This document shows, one piece after another, positions 13,294-25,026 of a stretch of DNA of 64,000 nt. The notes under the pieces were generated by a model, which was given only the letters and a program-made list of their open reading frames with translations, searched no databases and was not told the origin of the DNA. The position numbers and the translations under genes were made by a program. Each line of letters starts with the position of its first letter. Position 1 is the stretch's first letter. Location of the stretch: the NCBI GenBank assembly GCA_002189035.1, contig CM007989.1:1798001-1862000 (forward strand), read 5' to 3'. The DNA is from Utricularia gibba (taxonomy: Eukaryota; Streptophyta; Magnoliopsida; Lamiales; Lentibulariaceae).

Positions 13294-13675
13294 AGTACAC
13301 CTGAATCACACCTCCACAGTATGGTTGATAATAGTTACAGAAGACTTTGTGGGATTTTGCTCCTGCAATGGAATGTATACTTACTTGAACTCGCTCTTGT
13401 ACCCGGCTCCTCTTCTGCTATCAAGGTTATGTATAAACCGTTCTGGGTAAATTGCTCGTTATACCAGTAGCTTCAGTGAAATTTATACAAGATGGATTTT
13501 GAATGTGTGCTTGGCCTTGTATTCCATTCTTGGTTGGTTCTCTAAGCAGCCATCCTTGTTAAAAACTTCACAATTCACAGCAAAGGAACTGCAAAGCAAC
13601 AGCAGCATTCACTACTTGCAGTAACTAAAATGATCTCCAGTTGAATGTGACGGCTCGGATCTGGCTATGCAGGGC
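13294..13675. other. Shared 3' region between convergent GDSL and HisB genes
   Basis: A 380-base spacer between two stop codons on opposite strands. It must hold both 3' UTRs and polyadenylation signals, so the transcripts may overlap. No gene is visible. Confidence 0.6.
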
Positions 13676-15363
13676 TTAGGAACGCGAGAGAACGCCCTTG
13701 GAGCTGCAGGAGGTGCAAAACAGCACTCTTAGTTTTATCATACAAGTGACACAGCACCATACTCTATATTCTGTAGATTGCTGCTGTAGAGCGGCTTAAG
13801 ATGCATCATTAACCTGGGAATGCTTCCTCTACGACGATGATCGTATTCCGTCGCCTGGCGAAGAGCCCTTGCAAAAGCCTTGAAAGTTGCCTCAATAATG
13901 TGGTGAGAATTTCTTCCCGAAAGCTGTTTCAACTCGTACTCAGAAGCCAATGTAAGATCATTTATCGAATGCATCACCTAATGCATTCACTCCTAAATCA
14001 GAGGTCTCAAAACTATGGGTCTTGAGATGATACGTTACCTGTCTTATGTGAAGTGTCATTCCCGAGGTATTGACTAATGACTGAAAGAAATGCTCCACCA
14101 ACTGAATCAAATGTTCGGTAGTCAGGAGCGTCAATAAAAAGTAAAGGCAACTATTGAGGGAGAGAAAAAAGAAGGCAAGGGCGTTAGATCAGGGCTGAAG
14201 TAGACCAGGAACTGACTACCTGTGTGTCATAAGAGCCCACTCTCTCAGTTGGTATACGCAAATCATAACTCAAATGTGGTCTTCCAGACAAATCCTACAA
14301 AAAAATGAATATAAGTGCTACGCAATAATAGGAAATATGATAGTTTCTATTCATATATTTGTTAGTATACATGTAAAGCTAATGCCATCATACAAGCGAG
14401 ACATGCACAAGTGCTTCATCAAGAGGAGCTGAGAAGTCTCCAAACCGGTTGATACCCTTTCTATCACCAAGTGCCTGAAGAATGGCCTGCAATAACAGCA
14501 CATTGTACAGATGCCGAAAAAACAGTCACAACAACCAATGTTAATAACAAACATACAGTCCCAATAGCTAAAGCAACATCTTCATTGGTGTGATGATCAT
14601 CAATATGAGTATCTCCAGTGGCCTTGACATGCAGGTCAAATAGACCATGAGATGCAAGTTGCTGAAACAAGCAGAAGTTCACATTCAGTATATCAACAGA
14701 ATAAGCAGCAACACCTTCTAATAATTTCATATGAAATACGGTGGTTCGTGTGTACGCAATAACACAATGATCATGCCTACACTTGATATACAAGATGAAT
14801 GAAAAAAACATGTGTTTTGGTGTCATTAACAGAGATGTAATAGAGATAAATTATTTCACCTAGTGGATTGGAGACCAAGTATCGACATTTTGCATCATAT
14901 AGCACAGAAGACATGATGAAGGATTCTACGTAAACTTACGTCTAGCATGTGATCAAGGAAATGGATCCCAGAATTATTTTCGGCAACGCCATCGCCATCT
15001 AAATTAACCTTTACATAAACCTGGGTTTCTTTTGTGACCCTTTCGACCTCTCCAAGCCGCCCACCTGATAATGATATTAAAAAAAAAAGCCCTTTCCAGG
15101 AACAAGAAGAAGAGTGGAACCTTAGAATTAAGATACTTCACCTTGATCCGATGCTGTCAATAAAGAACTATTGTTACCGGAGGCACGAAGCGACACAGAC
15201 TCCATTACCGGACTCCAAGATTGGGGAAGAAGGCATGAAAATTGAAGTGCGGGCGATGTTGAGGGAACAGCACACAGCGAGAGCAAGGAAGTGACGGCTG
15301 GAAAACACGCAACTGTGGCATGAATGCGCCACCAATGGAAGATTTAAAGATCGTTAACTCCAT
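13676..15363 (-). CDS. HISN5: Imidazoleglycerol-phosphate dehydratase, plastid
   Basis: Catalyses the dehydration of imidazoleglycerol phosphate in histidine biosynthesis, in plastids. Exons on the minus strand: 15142-15363, 14940-15064, 14557-14661, 14394-14486, 14220-14294, 14039-14101, 13814-13923 and 13676-13703; phases of exons 2-8 agree. Visible family blocks are [21 protein letters not shown], the metal-binding [56 protein letters not shown] and the C-terminal SSKGVLSRS. The tiny last exon (28 nt) is well supported because it restores this C-terminus. The start is uncertain: ATG at 15363 (MELTIFKSS) looks like a transit peptide but is one base out of phase with exon 2, whereas ATG at 15205 (MESVSLRAS) is in phase but leaves little transit peptide. 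Confidence 0.95.
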
Positions 15364-15660
15364 GGAACCGAGAGGGAACCGAAAGAGGGTCGCTGAGTGA
15401 GACGAGACGGGAGCTTGTTACCAGCGAAGAAGATGACTTCACCTCGGCCCAAACTCTATTTTGACCCAATATTATAATCATATGGGCCTTATTCTTGCGC
15501 AATATATCCATCCGGCCAATAAAAGGCCCGATATTTATTCACATATGGGGATGGGCCATATTTCTTTCTTATTTTTAAAATTACATTAATTAACAATTTA
15601 AAAAATAATAAACCACTTATGATTTAAAATACAATAAGATAAACAATGAACTACAATTTT

Positions 15661-18600
15661 TTAAACAATACATAAAATCATTTTCAGAGGACGCTTGATT
15701 ACATTCACCCCACCATAAGAAGGTACATCGTCGTCATTGTAGCCACTCCACACGTAAGATCTAAGCAGCGCTACCAGAAAAGAAAAGGATGCAAAAGGCC
15801 TTGCAGGTGTTACATGGATGAGGGGCGGTGTCTCAGCCGATTCATAACACGGGGCTGGGCCGGGAGGCACCGGAATGAGGAGGCGCGCGGTGGTCTTTGT
15901 TGAGGCTAAGATGCCGGAGTCGGACATGTAGAAGCAGTTGTAGTTTATGCGGGTCACAAGGGCAGCTAAATGTGGGAACTGCCCTACATTCAGCTTCACT
16001 GATAGAATCTGCAGGTAAAAGAGGAAAATGGAGAGGGATGAGAGAAGGAATAAATGGATTCCTTGAGAACAAATGTAGGGTAGGGTGCCTTTACCCTGAG
16101 AAGAAAGGCCATGCAGTCATTGAACTGCTTCTCTATCTGCTCCACTTCTTTCTCGCACCGTGCTTTGACTGCAGAAATTGCTCCACCGCTGCTGCTAAGG
16201 GTATGCTGTATGGAGTAGAAATCTAGAGCCAGACCGAGCACCATGTTTATGCGGCTGGCGATGAGACCTCCCTGCAAGTTCAAAGGAAACTCTTTGAAGG
16301 TGCTGAAAGTGGTGATTTTTATTTAAACATGGCAACAGGTTGGAGACCAGCTTGTCTGGAACTACGAAGCACTGTCTCTGAATTGACTGGAGGTAGGACT
16401 CATGAACTTCGATGGCTTCGTCCAGCGTTCCTGCTGCTGTAACACCCTGGCAGAGTTCACGCCATGCATTGTGATAAACCTTTTAACAGGAAGAAAAGAA
16501 TGTTACTACCTCAGCAGCGTGGATACGAAAACAAAGCATCATTGTGGGTAGTGCAAATAGGTACGGACAGGGAGGAAAAAGGATGACTAGATTATAGAGC
16601 AAGCTGCTGAACTGACATAATTCACACTGAGATATATGCAGTGCCGCGACAATCAGAAAATAACATTACCCTGTCCATCACGTATTGCTGAAAAGCATTT
16701 ACAAAATGAAGCATTTTATGCTCCAGTAACCAGTGGCGTTTCGATTTACTTGTTGCAGTCCCTCTATCCTGAGAGATTTTAACATACAAGAGCAAGGATC
16801 ATCTAAGGAACACATTTTAGAAAAGAAGACTCTTTATTATGAGACACGAGTCGGCTCATGCATTCTAACATGGACGTGTATTACACTACGTACCTTCCAC
16901 ATGCATTTCCGAGCCTTGTCAAGAACAAACTTGGCACGCTTTACCTTCAATAAGAAAATCATTACCTGCACGAGGAGAAACATTCATTTGGAATGAAAGA
17001 AATTTCCCCTATTCCTATATATTTAAACTACCTGATTATACTTTTTCAGAGCCTCCGAGTTAGCAATCAGCTCAAGTGGCCAAGACACCTGCTATATCAC
17101 ACCAAAACAAAGATTAGGGTATTTTTTGGTTACTCATTTCAGACTAGCAGAGGAAAACATCGAATTCTTCAAGTTGATGCCCTCTATAAGTGAAGTCAAG
17201 TTATAGCCCACCTTATATGTGAACTTCAATGAATCAAGGGCATCCATCCTAGAGCCCCGTAGTTTACCATCACGAGACGCTGAAACAGAAGCGGAAGGAG
17301 TTTGGGGCTTATCTTCACTGGGACCTGGATTCTTGGCTACTGATATAACCAAGCAATCAGCTGAACTAAGCATCACACTATCTGCTGAATATCTTATAGA
17401 TTCCTGAATGAAACCATGAGATTAGGCAGAAAATCGACAGAGAGAAAACCAATATTGCAGTGTAGCATTAAGGATATAAAAATGGGCGAAATTTTTTTTT
17501 TAAAAAAAAGAACACCGAGAAACACAAATCAGAAAATACTAAAACAAAATGAAGTTTGGCGACATGGGCTTGAGTTACAAGAAGTGATGATGGTTGCGCA
17601 TGGTAAGATAAAAATGTGGCATAGTTTAGATGACACACCATCCACTTCAGAAAAAACTAAACATAAAGCAACTATTAGAAACAGTAAATTTCATCCACTG
17701 TCGCAGAAAGCTCTTTCAACACGAAGATTATAGAATTAGAACCAATTTGATAAAATATTAGCGACATACAAGAACACATTGGCTATGTTAGAAAGCGAAA
17801 AATTAAACATTAGGTAACTATTCGAAACAGTGAATTTCAGCCGCTGGTGCAGAAAGCTCTTTCATGTTGAAGGTTGTAGAATTAGAGCTACCTTGATAAA
17901 AAACTAGCAGCACACACCATTCCTAACAGTTATGTTAGAAAGGCTCTCATTTCTCAAGTCTTTTCAGAGTTAACATAATTTGAAAGGTACAGACGAATCT
18001 AGGCATACGCATATGGATGTAGTTCAAGACACATTAGAAATTCACCTGCAAAGCTGTGTTCAACTCAAAATCATCATCTAAGTTTTCCCCCATGTCCAAC
18101 TTATTGAATATCACAGACAGAAAATGCTGGAGCAGATCGCCTAGAGATAAATCATTTAAACACAACCAAACATAATAGAGAGCACAAACGACACTCTAAG
18201 AAAGACAGTAGCAATCAAACGCAGATGATTGTACCTGATCCCAATAAATATATAGCACGTAGCACACATAACTCATCTAACAATCGCCAATCATGCAGCA
18301 ATTTTCTCAGTATAGTCCTGCCAATATAATCAGCCTGCAGACAGAACATTTGAGAACTATAGAAATTGTCACATTTGAATAACAGAAGCAATAAAATCTA
18401 AGAGAAACCTGTCTCCTGATATAGACGATTAGGCATTCTTGAAGAATCACTGAAGGAAGTATGTTACTTTTAAGTTCAGCCTTTGAATCCAGTCAAGGAC
18501 TCTAGAAAGGAGGGTGCTGTTATTCTGAAAGGGTAGCATCTCAGATATCTGGATTCCATCCTGTTCAAGAATCAAAGAATCTAAAAACTGGCAAACGTAA

Positions 18601-20804
18601 AACAGAAAATTCCTCATGATGAAAACACCATACCGTCAAATGAGGAAGTAAAGTTGGATAGGGAAGCAAATTCTCTAGAGCCTGAGCATCTTCTAGAAAC
18701 CGAAAATATTCTGAATCAGCAAACTGAACGCCGAACATATAGTCAGTGCTTTCCATGGTCGAATCATTATCACCAAATATAGCTCGTCTTAGTGACGCAT
18801 CATTTAAAGGGGGAGACAGAAAGCCTCAGATACATTCAATGAGGCCCCAGCATCCTTGTTCTCCTCTAGAATACCATGACATACAGTAATAGAAGGATTT
18901 TCATGACAGTAATTTTGAGGAAGTTTTCTCTCTGTCACATTAACACAATCGTCACCTTTTTGATTCACTGAAGAAAAAAAATGCCAAACTTCCTTTTCTG
19001 TGCTAAGGTTTCATCCAATAATTTGTGCCAGAATCTTTTCGATATTGGCTCTAATGGCAAGGCACCATCACCTGATGAATCGATCTCCTGAATGTCATTT
19101 ACAGCTTCAGAGTATGATTTATCATATCCCCATAGGCACTCACTTACACGATCCCTGTAATCAACAAGAGCAACTACTGATATACAAAGGCTTCTGATAA
19201 ACTCAGTCCATCTAAGGTATGAACAACCTCTGTTTTGTCCTCACATGCTCCTGAAAGAGACCTAACTGGGTCATGCTCAATCAGCTGCAAGGATTTCCCT
19301 GTGGAAATTATCCTCTTTGCTATCTCCTTAATGAAAAATGGGCAAACATGAAAGTCTTCCGGTTTTCATCTTTTTTGATTTGTCAAACTAGAAAAAGAGA
19401 TGTTCGCTCCTCCGGTAGTATCCTTAGTCTCCTTGGCTGAAGATGATAAATATGAGGACGCATCGGCAACATATGATCTCTCTGAGATAGAAGACCTTGG
19501 TTGGTAGCTCTTCTCCCAAAATTCAGACTCATGTATCGCAATTTCTTTGTTGGAAACAAAGAACATCTGGAGAACACCATAGTAGCCTCAGTGGTGTTAT
19601 GCACAGCCCATGGCAAGCTGAAATCTATGTAAGGAAAATACACACCTCCTGAAAAGGGTCATCAAGAGTCCCTTGGAAAAGCCAAGAATCTAGACTCTCA
19701 ATGTATGGGAGCAACGTGCCAACAAATATATAAAGAAACATCTTGTAGACATCTTCCTGAAAGCAACACATGCTTCTAATTATGTCTTGAAAGCGCACAT
19801 ACATATACAAAAGCTTCAAGTATGAAAAACAACCTGTCCTCCTTGCAAAAGGCATACTTCATTGAACTTCACATAGATATGGTTAAGAATGTGAACAGAA
19901 ATATCCGCAGCAGAAATACTGGGATCCGATTCAAAAAAAAACTGGGGGATTGCTCCAAACACTAGCTGAAACAAATATTCCGCACCTGAGCAAAGGCTAC
20001 AGAGAGATATAAGAGTAGAAATCAGGAAAAAAATCAAGCAGGAGTAGTTGAGGAAGTTTGAAAAGGTTCAATGAGTGGATGAGGTGTCCCCACAAGTGAT
20101 GATAAAGCACTGAGAATCTGAATACCCACTACTAAAGCAGCCAAACCTTGATAAAGAACTTGACAAACCCAATATAGTAGGTGTCAAGCCTCCATTTGAA
20201 CCCTTCACTTTCACTTCCTCCTTCAAGGCACAATCCTCATCATCTGTGAGAAGAAAGAAAATGAACAATCTTAAAAAGCATGATAAGAATATAAAAACTG
20301 TCCTATTAAGAGCAAGTGCGTGCATAATGAAAGCACATGCATTGAGCCATGTTCTACTGGAGCCAGCAAATGCTCTCAATGTAGGAGAAGGCAAGCTATT
20401 GGATTTCTCAATTTTGTTTAACATCTTGTCAACTAATTGCAGACATGTTGCGGGGTACAAAAACTGATGAAGTATGCAATACAAGCTTGTCTGCGAAAAT
20501 GGGCCACATGGATTCCAGTTTTGAACTGAAAGCATGATCGTTTTATGTCCCAATAGAAGATGGCACTAGATAATCCCTGCATCATTTGCAACACCCCTTG
20601 AACCTAAGCAGGACAGAAAAAAAAGAACAATAAGAGAACACTCATCGTTATGATCAAGTATTCCAGAAACAGAGCTGAAAAAAATATTCATATTACCAAA
20701 TCAGCTTCAAGCGTCCTCAAAGAAGACGGGGGACTTGCAAAATGTATGTCTCCACCAGTGAAGTGGCTATGAAGCCTATCTATCAAGCTTTCTTTCAACT
20801 CCAT
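15661..20804 (-). CDS. GCP5: Gamma-tubulin complex component 5 (Spc97/Spc98 family)
   Basis: Part of the ring complex that nucleates microtubules. A many-exon gene with start ATG at 20804 (MELKESLIDRLHSHFTGGD) and probable stop at 15661. Recognisable family segments in order: VQGVLQMMQGLSSAIFYWD, SQTSLYCILHQFLYPATC, SPTLRAFAGSSRTWLN, ALKEEVKVKGSNG, SLCSGAEYLFQLVFGAIPQ, LLPYIESLDSWLFQGTLDD, EMFFVSNKEIAIHESEFWEK, FHVCPFFIKEIAKRII, ALDFYSIQHTLSSSG and KLNVGQFPHLAALVTRINYN. These match plant GCP5 more than GCP2, 3 or 4. The frame is lost at 20496-20499 (A4 run), and probably also near 18820-18822 and 18974-18981. The C-terminus after FYMSDSG is unusually long and may not be correct. Intron DNA at 17650-17950 holds a diverged tandem duplication. 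Confidence 0.88.
17650..17950. repeat. Diverged tandem duplication in a GCP5 intron
   Basis: Two adjacent copies of about 146 bases. Shared words include gcagaaagctctttca at 17703 and 17849, tagaattaga downstream of each, and tatgttagaaa at each copy end. Copies differ at many positions, so the duplication is old. It contains no splice-site sequence that is obviously used. Confidence 0.6.
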
Positions 20805-21480
20805 AACTGATATCAATCTCAGTGATCAGATTCGCCAACAATATTAGGTCAATGCATTTCTGGGAAAACAAATTCCAAGTCCTTCCCAGTTAGAAGCAAC
20901 CGGGAACAAATGAAGTAAATATTGGTCTTAACATCGCGGGAATGGACTCCTCACAAGATGCAAATCCCGAAACACGGAAAAGCATCCGTACAATCAAAAG
21001 TTAAAACTTGATCCAAAATTTGTATTTCTGCATACACGCAAATAAGAGCATAAGCATACATTACCGTTACACTCGAATTCAACAATGCCACTGCTTTCAG
21101 TGAGATCTAAAAATCGGCTCTAGGGAAAAAAAATTGAAAGAAAGAAAATTCAACATGTTTTTGATCGATTAAATGATTTTGAGTTTAGTTACGACATACA
21201 TCAGTGTAGACAAAAACAAAATAATTTCGAAGCACTCAATGCAGGACCAAATTCAACCATGCTACTAAGCAAAATCTTACAAACAAGCGCAAACACACGA
21301 ATATGAAGGTGAGGGGAACCTGGAAACATGAGAAAAACAAAAACCTTAACTAAATTGACGAACATAATTAGGTAAGAACATTGAAACCTTGGAGAAAATG
21401 GAGAATTGCGCGGACACGATTACTAGGGTTGCGTTCGAAAATCCAACCGCGGAGTTTCCGTTGAGTGTTCGGTGACCCTT
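20805..21480 (-). other. Probable 5' leader and leader intron(s) of GCP5
   Basis: Upstream of the GCP5 start codon lies non-coding DNA ending in a GC-richer block near 21400-21490 that probably marks the transcription start. No ORF of note. Confidence 0.4.
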
Positions 21481-22340
21481 CGAAAATAAGAGAGCGAACT
21501 GTCGTGTGTTTATACTTCAAAAGTCTTTTAACCAAAAAAATATAGCTTTAAGTATTTGAGTAGTAAAAAATAATTGATCTGAAGTTAAAAACTCTGGTGA
21601 ATAAAATATTATCGAGTTATTATTCAATTTTAAATAAAACTCCATTTTGATAGAGTTTACGTTGCGGGCAGCAGGCGCGTGAGGGTGACTCATTCAACGG
21701 CGCCGGATATTCCAAGGAATGTTCTTGTCCACTTCCGCGAGGAGGGCCGGGCCGGGCCGGGCTGACTCGATAAACGCAATCCTGATGGATAGATGGATAG
21801 GTACTTCTTAAAAGAATCCATTTTTCCAGATAATTAAATTCTTTGTTTTTTTTTTGTACAAAATGAAGCGTGCTGTCGGAATCCTTCCGAGAATATCCGT
21901 GTCTGAAATAACAAATTATTATTACTCGGTGCGAATAGGACAAAAGAACTCAAAGGTAGACAAATGAGAATGGGACTCTGAGTTCTCTTCATCATTAGCT
22001 ACCTCAATTGTGAATTACCACGCCTGATCTTCATTTAATTATATATTTTCATTGGAGTATAAACGTTTTTTGCAGATATTATAATATTGGAATATTATAG
22101 AAATAAAAATGATATTTAGATTCAAATAAATAATTTTTATTAAAACGTTTTATGTTTCGTATTGAAGTTTTATAAGGAAGGGAAAACAGTGATGTCCGTA
22201 ATTTAAAGTAATCATTGGTGAAGTATAATTTCATAAATATCTTCCGCTCGAGTACAACGAAAAAGGGAAAATAATTCTTTAAAAAGGGTTACGGTTTTTT
22301 TTCTCTGAGGAGATTCCATGAACTGATTGATTGGGATTCA
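21481..22340. other. Intergenic spacer between divergent GCP5 and PFA-DSP genes
   Basis: AT-rich spacer with a short GC block around 21660-21780 containing gccgggccgggccggg. It should contain two divergent promoters. No gene is visible. Confidence 0.5.
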
Positions 22341-22477
22341 AAACAGATAGGGGAGGAAGTTGGCTACAGTGGCAAGGTTGACGTGGAGGAAGCATATACC
22401 GTTGGAAGCCCCGGACCGAAACTGTGTGCGGCTGCTGCTGTTAAAGGCAGATTCAGAATGTCCGAATCTGGAGCTGA

Positions 22478-23477
<1,000 letters not shown>

Positions 23478-23699
23478 CCTGACCCAGAGGCCAACAGTGA
23501 CATGTCGTCGTCACTCCCACCCCACTTGTATTTCTGTGGCTGGATATGATCCATTTTTGCGTCATTTCCGAAACCAATAAAAAAGAAAGCATTTGCATGT
23601 GCGCCTCAGTTTGTTTGTTTACTTTTTCTCATGGAACTGGGAACGGATCCGACATTTAACTACAAGCCGTACAATTTACGTTGGTTCAACAGCAGATTA

Positions 23700-24602
23700 C
23701 GGCGCGTTTGGTTGATAGGTTTGGTTTAAATCCAAATTTAGTTTATTTGGGTTTAGATAACCCGATTTCATGGGTTTAAAGGATGTAATTCGTGTTTGGT
23801 TGATGAGTTTAGATTATTTGGGTTTAAGATAAATACACGTTTGGTATATAGGTTTAAAATTAGGTTTGTAATGATTTTCATATGAAATTATCAATATAAC
23901 ATTTTGGTTAATTAAAATAAATTATCATATATTTTATTTTTCTATATCATTTTATAAGTTCAATCGAGCACCGCATAGCATAAATTACGGTGCTTAGTTG
24001 AAATTTTATTTTATAACAAGCACTGAGTAATAATAGACACGGTACTTGTTTTCAAAACGAAAACTCACATTCAACATAAAAAATGAAAACCCAGAATATT
24101 AAACATGCTGTTATTATTTTCATCTTTATCTTTTTCTTTATTTTATTCTTATTCTTATTAATCTTCTTCTTCTTCTTTTTCTTCTTCTTCTTCTTCTTCT
24201 TATTTTTCTTCTTCTTCTTCCTTTTCTTCTTCTTCTTCTTCTTATTCTTCAACAGATTTGAACAAATCTGAACAAATCTGTTACAGATCTAAATAAATAT
24301 GCTACAGATATGTAAAAATTTTAACTTTCAAAAAAATTGGTAAATAGATCTGTGTATCTGGTTTCTGATAAATCTACGTTCAAATATGATTCACGTGAGG
24401 GCAAAAATAGAAGCACCGAGTTGGGTTTAGCTAAACCGACCCCCCCCCCTTGGGTTTAGCTAAACCCAGCTCCATAGGTTCCCGTCTTGTTTATGGTCAA
24501 AAGGTGGATTTATTTTTATCCATCTGAAACCCACGAACCAAACGTAGGTTTATGTCTAAACCCACGTTACAACTCACCTAAACCCAGCAATCAAACGCAC
24601 AC
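23700..24602. mobile_element. Non-autonomous TIR DNA transposon, PIF/Harbinger-like
   Basis: About 900 bp flanked by the possible 3-base target duplication TTA (23697-23699 and 24603-24605). The left end ggcgcgtttggttgataggt is an imperfect inverted copy of the right end, whose reverse complement reads tgtgcgtttgattgctgggt. The repeated theme ggtttaa/ttaaacc near both ends supports inverted sub-terminal repeats. No transposase frame is present. The interior carries a (TTC)n microsatellite. TTA duplication plus a GTTTGG-type terminus points to PIF/Harbinger, but the imperfect ends make this moderate. Confidence 0.6.
24160..24246 (+). repeat. (TTC)n polypyrimidine microsatellite
   Basis: A run of cttctt units with a few interruptions inside the DNA transposon. 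It makes long open frames of F/L on one strand and K on the other, which are not genes. Confidence 0.9.
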
Positions 24603-25026
24603 TTAGGGTTGATTTTTTTAAAAAAAATGGGATGAAATTTGATTTATTGTAGAATTTGATTTTTAAATATTATATTTGATTATAAATTGTTTGAATGAAA
24701 TTTTTATAATTATTTTCTACCTAGCACTTAGCAGACTAGAAGTAGAACAGTTTTTATTACAGGCAATTACTTTCAAAATTGATTGTATTATTTTTTTTAC
24801 ATTTCCAAGATTTTCCAAAATTTCCGTTTTTAAATATATTCCAATTTTGGGTCTCCCACGTCATTAGGATTAATTTTTTAAAATTCGATCAAATTGATAA
24901 CTAAATTCTACTGCTGCTTTTGTAATTTTGTCGAGAATCATCTTTTGATTAAAACCCTCTAAAAACCCACTACGAGGGTTCGTGCTTACGCACTCACTAC
25001 GGAGGGTACTCTTGCCTTCCCCATCG

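Noticed and set aside
24052-24271. Lysine-rich and phenylalanine-rich ORFs in the TTC repeat.
   Set aside because: Direct result of the microsatellite; no coding features.
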